Of a DNA stretch of 15,959 nt, positions 1 to 7,710 are shown in pieces; the stretch's first letter is position 1, and the number at the start of each line of letters is the position of its first letter. This DNA comes from Anaerolineales bacterium. Its GTDB lineage: Bacteria > Chloroflexota > Anaerolineae > 4572-78 > J111. Below the pieces are notes generated by a model. That model did no database searches and was not told the origin of the DNA. It saw nothing but the letters and a program-made list of their open reading frames with translations. A program made the translations under genes and the position numbers. The stretch covers positions 1 to 15,959 of the forward strand of contig JAAUSP010000117.1 of assembly GCA_012032575.1 (NCBI GenBank), read 5' to 3'.

Positions 1-2
1 CC

Positions 3-965
3 AGGAGAAAAAAGTTGGAGCCAATCACCGTGACCACCTATCCCAGCGCCTATGCTCAAGCCGAAACCCTGGGCGACCAGTTCAAGCTGATTATCTTCGA
101 CGAAATTCACCACCTCCCCGCCCCTTCGTGGCACGAAATCGCCCTGATGTGCGCCGCGCCGTATCGGCTGGGCCTGACGGCGACGTACCCGGAGAGGAAG
201 GCGGAAGGCCGCGAAGCGAGGATGAAGGATGAAACCTCGTCTTTTTCATCCTTCATCCTTCATCCTTCATCCTTATTGGAGGAGTTGGTCGGGCCGGTGC
301 TGTATGAAAAACACATTGACGATCTGGCCGGGGAGCAACTGGCCGAGTATCGCACGGTGCGGCTGCGGGTCAATTTGACTTCGGCGGAGCGGGTGGCTTA
401 TGACGCGGCTCTGGGAACTTACCTGGGCTACGTGCGCGAAACTCGCCTGCGCGAGAGCCACGGCTCCGGCTGGTGGTACGAGCTGACCCGGCGCAGCGCC
501 CAGGATCAACAGGCCCGCCGGGCCAAGGTGGCCGAGTTGAAATTAAAGGAGATTGTGCATCAGGCCGAGGGCAAGTTAGCGGCGCTCGACGAGCTGCTGC
601 GTGAGCACCGCGACCGGCAAATGCTCATTTTTACCGCCCACAACCGCTTTGCCTACCAGATTGCCCGGCGGCATCTGATCCCGGCCATTACCCACCAGAC
701 AGTCGCCGTCGAGCGCAAAGCCATTCTGGATGGCTTTCGGGCCGGAGTCTACCGGGCCATTGTGACCTCGAAAGTGTTGAATGAAGGGGTGGACGTGCCG
801 GAGGCCAAAATTGCGGTGGTGCTGGGGGGCAGCGCCGGCGCCCGCGAGTACATCCAGCGTTTGGGGCGGGTGTTGCGCAAGCATGGCAACACTGAGGCCA
901 TATTGTACGAAGTCATCGCTCGCAAAACAGTGGATGAGGGCATTGCCCAGCGGCGGCGAAGTTAA
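3..965 (+). CDS. XPB/RAD25-like superfamily 2 helicase, C-terminal part (5' end off window)
   Basis: ATP-dependent 3'-5' DNA helicase of the XPB (Ssl2/RAD25) type, a family thought to act in DNA repair in prokaryotes. The frame is open from base 3 with no stop, so the gene starts outside the window and motif I (Walker A) is missing here; the TTG at 15 is not a believable start. Visible in order: motif II DEIHH, motif III in GLTATYPE, the XPB-typical LLEELVGPVLYEK stretch, motif IV region LIFTAHNRFAYQIARRHLIP, motif V SKVLNEGVDVPEAK, and motif VI QRLGRVLRK. The protein ends in RRRS at a TAA. Between TYPER and LLEELVG, where relatives have only a few residues, about 24 low-complexity residues are encoded by heptamer repeats (196-275). 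The gene converges on the minus-strand GH116 fusion. The family call is firm; the cellular role is inferred. Confidence 0.87.
   Translation, partial: RRKKLEPITVTTYPSAYAQAETLGDQFKLIIFDEIHHLPAPSWHEIALMCAAPYRLGLTATYPERKAEGREARMKDETSSFSSFILHPSSLLEELVGPVLYEKHIDDLAGEQLAEYRTVRLRVNLTSAERVAYDAALGTYLGYVRETRLRESHGSGWWYELTRRSAQDQQARRAKVAELKLKEIVHQAEGKLAALDELLREHRDRQMLIFTAHNRFAYQIARRHLIPAITHQTVAVERKAILDGFRAGVYRAIVTSKVLNEGVDVPEAKIAVVLGGSAGAREYIQRLGRVLRKHGNTEAILYEVIARKTVDEGIAQRRRS
196..275. repeat. Heptamer-repeat palindrome inserted in frame in the helicase
   Basis: Two GGAAGGC heptamers (196-209) are followed by two GGATGAA heptamers (220-233) and four TTCATCC heptamers (245-272). GGATGAA is the reverse complement of TTCATCC, so 220-234 and 244-258 form a 15-bp inverted repeat around a short loop. 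The element is read through in frame and gives a Ser/Phe/Lys-rich insert after helicase motif III. It looks like a mobile or expanding short repeat rather than native helicase sequence. Confidence 0.85.
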
Positions 966-980
966 TAAAATCCACATTTT

Positions 981-1008
981 ATCACAGCCTTATCACAACT
1001 TCATCACA
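981..1008. repeat. Three ATCACA words at exact 11-nt spacing
   Basis: ATCACA occurs at 981-986, 992-997 and 1003-1008, each 11 nt apart, just after the helicase stop codon. The spacing is about one helical turn, as in phased protein-binding sites, but chance or repeat decay is equally possible. No function is assigned. Confidence 0.5.
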
Positions 1009-1062
1009 AGCTTTGTCATTCATCTGTATTAAATTTATCCTAATAACAAATGGGTCGTGATA

Positions 1063-1106
1063 CGTGATGCGTGAGGACTTTTGGCGTAAATTCATCACGC
1101 ATCACG
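1063..1106. repeat. Inverted repeat built of ATCACGC-type heptamers
   Basis: A 12-bp perfect stem: CGTGATGCGTGA at 1063-1074 pairs with TCACGCATCACG at 1095-1106 across a 20-nt loop. The right arm is a tandem of ATCACGC heptamers. It lies between two convergent genes, where it could also act as a weak transcription stop; no T-run follows on either strand. Confidence 0.75.
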
Positions 1107-1150
1107 CCTGTAAGTTTTTGGGATGATTTAAATTTCGGAACTCCCTAACA

Positions 1151-1219
1151 GGAGATTAGAGATTCAGGCTAACAATCTCCAATCTCTAATACCCATTGGG
1201 CACGCTGTCTCCAATCTCC
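1151..1219. repeat. AATCTCC heptamer inverted repeat reaching into the hydrolase 3' end
   Basis: The left arm GGAGATTAGAGATT (1151-1164) pairs, with two mismatches, with AATCTCC AATCTCT (1174-1187). A further AATCTCC lies at 1213-1219. The right arm contains the stop codon of the minus-strand fusion gene (1186-1188), so the last residues of that protein may be repeat-derived. Confidence 0.7.
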
Positions 1220-4200
1220 CTTGGCTGCACTGACTGCTCGATCCACTTGAGCAAAATAGCTTCGATGTTCAATTGGCTGCGCAGCATTTGAGTGCCGTGA
1301 CGGTCGCTGTTCTTGAGGATAAAGACCTCGGCGCGGGGGACGAGTTTGGCCAGGTCTTGCGTTACCTGGGTGGCGGCAACGTCGCCTGCGGTGGCAGCCA
1401 GCAGGATGGGGCCGGGGTAGGTTTTGATGGCCCGCTCGATCTCGCTGCTGACAAAGGTGGAAAGCATGGCCACGCCGCGCACTTCGTCGGGGTGGGCGGC
1501 GGCAAAGGTGACGGCTTCCTGGGTGCCGATGCTGGCCCCGATGACCACCAGCCGCTGCGGGTCTACTTCGGGCCGCGCCTTGAGGTAGTCAAAGGCGCTG
1601 ATGACATCCTGATCGGCCCCAAACCAGTTGACCACGCCCCTTGCTCTGGCCGTGTCCCCGAAAATCTACCGCCAGCACCGCGTAGCCGCTCTTCTGTAAG
1701 AGTTGGGCAAACGAAGCCCAGTTCTCTTTGCGCCCGCCGCGCCTGGTGGAGTAGCAGCACCCCCGGCGCAGATTGAACGGAGGGGTTATAATAATGGGCA
1801 GCCAGGGCGACGCCGTCGGCGGTGGTCAGGCTGATGGCCTCGGCCCCGGCGGGGAGGGGTTCGGCGCTGCGGGCTTGCAGGGCGTGCTCGATGGCCCAGA
1901 TGCTCAGGGGACGCATGTACAGGCCGGCCCGGTAGCTGCGGTCGCTGCGGTAGGCTTCGGGGGTGCGGAACCAGAAGCCGCCGTTGTAGGTCACGTTGAA
2001 CACGCCCCAGGCAGTCCACCAGCCTTCTTCGATCATGCCGTGCTGGAGCATCGAGGCGGCCAGGGCATACGTCACCCCGGTCCAGACTTCCTGCGACTGG
2101 TTGCTGGACGTGTCCACCGTGCCGTCGGGCCGCATGCCGTTGACCGCGCCCAGGCCGCCGTCGGCAAAACGGCGCACGTTGAAGTCGTAGATGGTTTTCA
2201 GGGCGGTTTCGGTGTGTTCCGGCGGGACGATGGGCGGCAGGCCGGTGGCGTCGGCGTACCACTGCCCGGCCAGTTGGTCGGCCATGATGCTGTCGGAGTG
2301 GGGGCTGCTGCCGCCATCGAATTTGTAATACTGGCCGGTCCACAGTTTACTTTCAAAGGCCGCCTGGCCGCTGTCGAGCCAGCCCTGATACTGGGCGATG
2401 CGCTCCGTATCCCCCACGATTTCACCCATTCTGATCGCGGCTTCCAGCGCCGCCAGCCACAAACTGCCGCCGTAAGCGCTCGGCCCGCTCATGGTCCAGG
2501 TGTCGTAGGTCTGGTCGGGGATGCCGTCGTGTTCGGGCAGACCGTCGCCGTCCCGATCAAACTGGTGCAGGTAATCGAGGGTCTGCACCGCCGCCGGCCA
2601 CAGGTCGCGCAGCAGGGTCAGGTCGCCGCTAAAGGTGTAATCGCGCCAGAGCTGCAAGACAAACTTGCTATTGAGGTCTTTCCAGGTGTTGCTGTCCTGC
2701 CAGTTGAAGGAGTTTACTTGTACCCACGGGTCCTCCAGGGGCGAGCCAAGATCGTGCGGCACTGCGCCCGGCACTTTGCGGGGGACGGTTGCGCCGGTGG
2801 CCTGTATCTGGTGGGTGTTGGCCGGGTCGCCCTGGGGAATGGCGGCGGCGACATCGCGCAGCAGCCGCTTTTCCAGTTCCGGCCACAATTGGGCCAGGGC
2901 AAACGAGGCGTAATAATGCACGTCGAAGGTGTTGTAATGAAGGTAATCGGCGGACTCCAGGTAGGCAAAGCCGCCCAGGCCGTCGGCAGGCGGCGGGCCG
3001 CCGACGCGCCCGTTTTCCCAAACCGTGCCGCCGTCCACCAGGTAGTATAACTCGTTGAACAGGCGGTTTTGTACCAGTCGGGCCGGGCGACGGTATCTTC
3101 CAGGATCGGCTGCTGCCAGGTGTCAATGGCGCTCTCCCAGGCCGGATAGTTGTCCAGCGCGTCGGCGGCGATGGCCCAGGCGTTGCGCCCGCTGGTCCCG
3201 TAAAACTGGGTGTAGCGCTTGTACCACTTGCTCCCCGCGCCGAATTGGGTGATGGGCAGGTCCCAGGCCAGGGCAAAGGGGATGGTTTTGGTTTCGCCGG
3301 GTTTCAAATTGACCGTCACAGCCAGCGCCCCGGCAATCTGCTCCGAGGGTTGGGCCGGGGTGGGGTCGTCCACGTTTTCCAGCCCACCGTCGGCGGCAAA
3401 ATCGGTCCAGGTATCGCGCCCCGCCGCCAGCGAGAAGCGGGAGCGGTAGCTGACCGTGACGCCCTCTTGCTGCGGGCGACGATGGCAAAGGAGCCGTCCC
3501 ACTCTTCGCTCACCATGTCGCCGGGGCGGGTGAAGACCACGCCGGTCAGGCCGTCCTGCTGGATGGCCTGGTTGTAATTGCCGCCTTCGAGGTCTTTGCC
3601 CCAGCCCCAGCCGACCATATTCTGCCAGGAGAACATCAGACCCAGGTTCAGCGGCTCGGACGTGGGGTTTTCGATGGTCCACTCGAAGAGGCCGACCGGG
3701 TAGCTGCTGGCCTGATAATTGCCGGGGATGATCGGCGAGAACTGCTTTTGGGTCAGCTTGACCGGCAGAGCGTCCCAGTCGTACACATACCAGGCTTTGG
3801 GGAAGAGGGCATAATACGTGCCCGCGCCGACCGGCATATCCCAGTTCCACTCCGGCAGAATGTCGGGCTGCATGGGGGCCAGCACGTGGGCCTGGCTCTG
3901 GCCGCCCTGACTGACAAATACGGAGAACTGGTTGGCCGGCAGGCTCTCGAAGCGGTGCGCACCGATATCGAGGTGCCAGCGGGCAAAGTCGCCGCGATAG
4001 GTGCGGCCAATCGCCCCCGCGCCCAGCCCGCCCAGGGGCACGCCGGCCCAGGGACCGTCGTCAATTTGGTGCTGGCTTCGTAGGGATGGCCGGCTGTGTC
4101 AAAAGGGACGCCGATGCCGCGCGACCAGGCCATCGCCGGAATATCGCCTTGTTGCAGCGGCCTCACGCCGGGTTTGGCCAGGATCGGGCCGGGGGAGGTT

Positions 4201-4277
4201 GAGGCCACCAAAAAGAGAGCAACCCCGACAAGAAGGACAATGAGCGAATAATAGGTTTTATTTTGAATGATTGACAT
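1186..4277 (-). CDS. Secreted GH116-type beta-glucosidase fused to a C-terminal alpha/beta-hydrolase (five apparent frameshifts)
   Basis: Reading across five one-base indels gives a protein of about 1030 aa whose corrected length is a whole number of codons. Residues 1-35 look like a Sec signal peptide (hydrophobic YSLIVLLVGVALFLVAS), so export is expected. The GH116 N-terminal domain shows GVPLGGLGAGAIGR and RGDFARW. The catalytic domain has FNELYYLVDGGTVW (probable nucleophile E410), VPHDLG, KFVLQLWRDY (probable acid/base D547), DQTYDTW, VWTGVTYALAASM and YMRPLSIWAIEHAL. GH116 enzymes hydrolyse beta-glucosides or glucosylceramides. With no stop, the same frame runs on into a dienelactone-hydrolase-like domain: DGVALAAHYY, GVLLLHQ, DFRGHG, nucleophile elbow GASIG (S916), D966 and H994 as a possible triad. 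Apparent indels: losses near 4063, 3475 and 3067-3070 (an A run), gains near 1743 and 1637-1640 (a G run). The ATG at 4277 has no strong ribosome binding site. Family calls are firm; substrate and intactness are unknown. Confidence 0.82.
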
Positions 4278-4370
4278 CGAGAGGCAAGACTATGATAGAG
4301 TAAGTTACTTTGGGCAATTTCAAGTTGAGGTTATACCACACAGCCGGGTTTTTGGGCAAGCGGGCGCAGA

Positions 4371-4405
4371 AAAAGTAGGACAAGCTAACAGCTTGTCCTA
4401 CTTTT
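4371..4405. terminator. Perfect 16-bp hairpin, candidate bidirectional terminator
   Basis: AAAAGTAGGACAAGCT (4371-4386) and its exact reverse complement (4390-4405) flank a 3-nt loop. The stem ends in A4/T4, so on either strand the transcript ends the stem in a short U run, as in an intrinsic terminator. It lies about 107 nt past the end of the hybrid kinase gene and upstream of the GH116 gene, a sensible place to separate the two units. The perfect palindrome also suits a dispersed repeat family. Confidence 0.5.
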
Positions 4406-4470
4406 CAATTTGAAGATGTTCTGTTTTGACTGCTCGGAGGGGGGTCCGCCCATAGGTAGCCCCGACTGAC

Positions 4471-4487
4471 GCGGGTCGCAGACCCGC
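4471..4487. repeat. Small GC-rich hairpin after the hybrid kinase gene
   Basis: GCGGGTC (4471-4477) pairs with GACCCGC (4481-4487) across GCA, 24 nt beyond the kinase stop codon. No U run follows, so a rho-independent role is doubtful. It may protect the mRNA 3' end or be another short repeat. Between 4278 and 4511 I see only this hairpin and the one at 4371. Confidence 0.45.
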
Positions 4488-4511
4488 CTGGAGCCTGGGA
4501 GGATATTCAGA

Positions 4512-7216
4512 TCAACGTGAGCCGTTATCCAGCACTTTACGGACTTTCTGCATAAGATCGTTCAGATTGAAGGGTTTCTGCAAAAAGGATTGGCCCGGCT
4601 CTAACACGCCATGATGGGCAATGGTCTGGTCGGTATAACCCGACATATAGAGCACTTTCATTTCTGGATGCCGCGCCATCAGTCGTTTGGCTAACTCCGG
4701 CCCCTCATCTGAGGCATGACGACATCGGATAACAACAGGTGGATGGTACCCTTGTATCCGTCGGCCAGGGTCAGACCTTTTTCCGGTTCGGGCGCGACCA
4801 GAACCCGATAGCCATACATAGCCAGGGTATCGCCGACCAGTTGGCGCACGCTGGCTTCGTCTTCGACCAGCAGCACCGTTTCTACCCCGTTCAATGCGCC
4901 GGTTTGCGGCGACTCCGGCTCGATTATCGAGGCCGGCGCATCAGCCAGGGGCAGATAAATCTTAAAGCTGGTCCCATGGCCCGGTTCACTGTAGACCCAG
5001 ATATTTCCCCCGTGTTGTTTGACAATACCAAAAACTGTGGCCAGGCCCAGGCCGGTCCCTTTGCCCTGGTCTTTGGTGGTAAAAAATGGTTCAAAGATAC
5101 GCAGCCGGATGGCGGCGTCCATGCCGTGCCCCGTGTCGCTGACGGTCAGCAGGGCGTGCGGTCCGGTTTGCGCTTCGGGGTGTTTGGCGACATAAGCCCT
5201 ATCCAGGGTTATCTGGCCCGTTTCAATGATAAGCGCCCCGCCGTCAGGCATGGCGTCGCGGGCATTGACCACCAGATTCAACAGGACCTGCTCAAGCTGC
5301 CCTTTATCGGCTTTAAGGCAAGGCAGGTCGGCAGTCAGGTTTAATTTCAGGTCAATATCTTCGCCAATCAAGCGGCGGAGCATCGGCTCAAACTCGCTAA
5401 TCACCTGGTTGAGATCGAGCAGCTTCATTTCCAGCATCTGCTGGCGGCTAAAGGCCAGAATTTGCCGGGTCAGACTGGCGGCCCGTTCGCCTGCATCTTT
5501 GATCCGTTTGAGATCGGCATAGAGTGAGCTGTCGGAGCTTAGTTTCAGCATCCCCAGTTCGGTATAGCCGATGATGGGCACCAATAGATTGTTGAAATCG
5601 TGGGCAATCCCCCCGGCCAGCCGGCCAATGGACTCTATCTTCTGGGCCTGGTAAAACTGCGCGGCCAGTTGTTCGTTTTCCGCGGCCAGTTGTTTGCGCT
5701 CGGTGATGTCCTGGCCCATGGTGAGGATATAGCGTTCGCCGACCAGCTCAATCAAGTCTATCGCCAGCAGAACATGGGCAATCCGGCCCGACTTGTGGCG
5801 AATCTCAATTTCGCCTCGGGTCATGCCCTGTTCGCGCAGTGTTTTAAGCATCGCGTCGCGCTGTTGGGGTTTGACCCACAGATTAAGTTCATAAGGCGTA
5901 TGACCAACAACTTCGGCATAGCTATAACCGGTCAGAACTTGCCACGCTTCGTTAACATCAACAAAGTGATTGTCGGCTAAGCGGGTAATCGTAATCGCCG
6001 CAGGATTAGCATGGAAGATGGTTGAAAAGCGGGTTTCGCTGGCGCGCAGGGTTTCCTCGGCCCGCTTGCGCTCGGTAATGTTGCGGTTGGAGGCGCGCCG
6101 GCCCAACCACTGCCCGTCGTGGCCCCAAACCGGCTGGCAAATGTGATTGAGCCAGCGGATTGTGCCATCCCGGTGAATGATCCGAAAGTCAATGTTTTCT
6201 ACTTGCGCGGTGTTGTTTGCCTCGGTCAGGTGATGGGCTAATGTTGGCCGGTCATCGGGATGAATAATTTCTTTCAAAAAGCCCGGATCGTTCAGGAAAT
6301 GTTGGGCCGGATACCCCGTAACTCGCTCACACGAGGGCGAACAGTAAAGCCACAGCCCGTCTGGCCCCACCCAATATTCCCAGTCATAAGTGTAATCGGC
6401 TACGGTGCGATAACGTTCTTCGCTCCGCCGCAGCGATTCCTCGGCTTGCTTGCGTGCGGTGATATCCAGGGCTGTAAACGTCATCCCCGCCGCTTCATCA
6501 TCCGGGTTGAGTTGGGTAGAGGAGAGCAGGATGTCTCTAACTGAGCCGTCCTTCCGCTGCCACTTTGTCTCGATAATACCGATGCCCTGCCCCCGTAGTT
6601 GGGCATACTTTTCCCGGCCCACCCGCTCAAATTCCTCATCGGTTGGGTAGAGAAGGCGGGCGCTTTGCTCGATCAACTCGGCCCGACTGTAGCCCGTCAT
6701 ATCCAGAATACACTGGTTGACTTCCTTCAAGCTGCGGTCTAACGCCACCCCAATGCCAACAGGGGCAGCGCGAAAAATGCTGCTCAAGCGCTCAGTCAAA
6801 ACTTTCAGGGTTTCTTCGGTTTGCCGCCGCTCTTGCCGCGATTGCGCCTCGCGTATTTCACGGGCCACCGCCGGAGCCAGGCGTATCAGATTGTCTTTCA
6901 TCAGATAATCATGCGCCCCGGCTTTCATCATCTTTACAGCCACTTCTTCGCCAACGGTGCCGGAGACGACGATAAAGGGGATATCCAACCCGCTTTGTTG
7001 GAGCACGGCCAAAGCAGTCGGCGCATCAAACTGCGGCAGGGAGTAGTCAGAAATCACCACGTCCCAGGGCTGCCCGGCCAGTGCCGCCTGCATCTGCTTG
7101 GCATCTTCCACCCGCTCGATCTGGACATCGTAGCCGGCTTTGCTCAGAATACGCACAATCATCGCGGCGTCGCTTTCGGAATCTTCAACAATAAGAACTT
7201 GCAGTTGATTACTCAT
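4512..7216 (-). CDS. Hybrid histidine kinase REC-PASx3-HisKA-HATPase-REC (one apparent frameshift)
   Basis: A cytoplasmic hybrid sensor kinase of about 901 aa when read across one missing base near 4696-4700 (minus-strand CCGG likely CCGGG). Domains: N-terminal receiver (E11/D12, phospho-acceptor D57 in ISDYSLP, K107); three PAS domains to about residue 515, two of them ending in the usual ITERK; a coiled linker; an H-box in [11 protein letters not shown] with H539; an ATPase domain with N-box [19 protein letters not shown] and GTGLGLA; and a C-terminal receiver with D831 in LLSDVVMP. The uninterrupted frame stops inside this last receiver; the next frame supplies [15 protein letters not shown] and QKPF and ends at TGA 4512. 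The ATG at 7216 overlaps the preceding regulator's stop as ATGA, so I prefer it to a start 42 nt upstream. There is no transmembrane segment and no DNA-binding domain. It is the last gene of the kai operon and could serve as a phosphorelay hub. Confidence 0.88.
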
Positions 7217-7662
7217 GGCAGCTTCACCTGTGGCGGCTCTTCGTTTAAAACCAGCCAATACAGGCCCAACTGGTGGACGGCCAGAGCAAACTGGGTAAAG
7301 TCAACCGGTTTACGGATGTAACTGTTGACGCCCAGATCATAACTGGCGGCCATATCCTGTTCTTCTTTGGAGGTGGTCAGGATGACTACCGGCTGCCGCC
7401 GGGTGCGCGGGTCGGCCCGAATCTGGCGCAAAACCTCCAGGCCGTCCACTTTGGGCAGTTTGAGGTCGAGCAGAATCAGCGCGGGCAGATTGGCTGGGTC
7501 CCGGCCCGTATAGTTGCCTGTGCCAAAAAGGTAATCCAGTGCTTCCTGGCCGTCTTCGGCCACCATCAGCTTATTGGCAATGTTGCTTTTGGCCAGCGCC
7601 CGTTGGGTCAGCCCAATGTCGCTGGGGTTATCTTCGACCAATAGGATGATTTTGGTATTCAT
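7213..7662 (-). CDS. Stand-alone response regulator, Rcp1-like
   Basis: A single receiver domain of 149 aa with no output domain. Acidic pair E10/D11 in LLVEDNPSD, phospho-acceptor D66 in LILLDLKLP, switch T96/T97 in VILTTS, and K118 in RKPVDF. The long loop YLFGTGNYTGRDPANLP is typical of the Rcp1 group that pairs with phytochrome-like kinases. It sits 20 nt after the giant kinase, whose catalytic core is of the phytochrome-like SVSHDLRAPLRG type, and overlaps the hybrid kinase by 4 nt. It is therefore a likely phosphate carrier between the two kinases. A strong ribosome binding site (GAGGAGGG) precedes the ATG. Function by phosphotransfer or protein contact is inferred. Confidence 0.92.
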   Translation of the reverse strand: MNTKIILLVEDNPSDIGLTQRALAKSNIANKLMVAEDGQEALDYLFGTGNYTGRDPANLPALILLDLKLPKVDGLEVLRQIRADPRTRRQPVVILTTSKEEQDMAASYDLGVNSYIRKPVDFTQFALAVHQLGLYWLVLNEEPPQVKLP

Positions 7663-7666
7663 AGGA

Positions 7667-7674
7667 CCCTCCTC
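7667..7674 (-). promoter_or_regulatory. Strong ribosome binding site of the response regulator
   Basis: GAGGAGGG on the minus strand, 4 nt before the ATG at 7662. It lies only a few bases downstream of the 33-nt palindrome at 7678-7710, so hairpin formation or ribosome passage through it could influence translation of the regulator. Confidence 0.7.
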
Positions 7675-7677
7675 TTG

Positions 7678-7710
7678 AGACCCTAAAGGTCTGCCAGACC
7701 TTTAGGGTCT
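7678..7710. repeat. Perfect 16-bp palindrome forming the 3' end of the giant kinase gene
   Basis: AGACCCTAAAGGTCTG (7678-7693) and its exact reverse complement (7695-7710) are separated by one base. On the minus strand the element encodes the last residues, ADPKGLADL, and supplies the TAG stop (7683-7685). Related kinases normally end shortly after ATFYFTL, so the tail looks acquired. It may also act as an intercistronic hairpin before the response regulator. Confidence 0.85.

Noticed and set aside
196..275. CRISPR array or VNTR locus
   Set aside because: The units are 7 nt with no spacers and are partly inverted, so it is not a CRISPR. It is reported as a heptamer palindrome instead.
1773..3050. 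Long plus-strand open frame (425 codons) opposite the GH116 gene
   Set aside because: It mirrors the real coding strand in GC-rich DNA, has Gly/Val/Ala-rich sequence with no recognisable domain, and the minus strand carries clear GH116 motifs.
4278..4323. Promoter for the GH116 gene (TTGAAA at 4318-4323 and TATCAT at 4292-4297, minus strand)
   Set aside because: The spacer is 20 nt, too long for a typical sigma-70 promoter, and no better pair was found.
7217..7258. Upstream start for the hybrid kinase at 7258
   Set aside because: It would overlap the response regulator by 46 nt; the ATGA overlap at 7216 and the start of receiver homology favour the later ATG.
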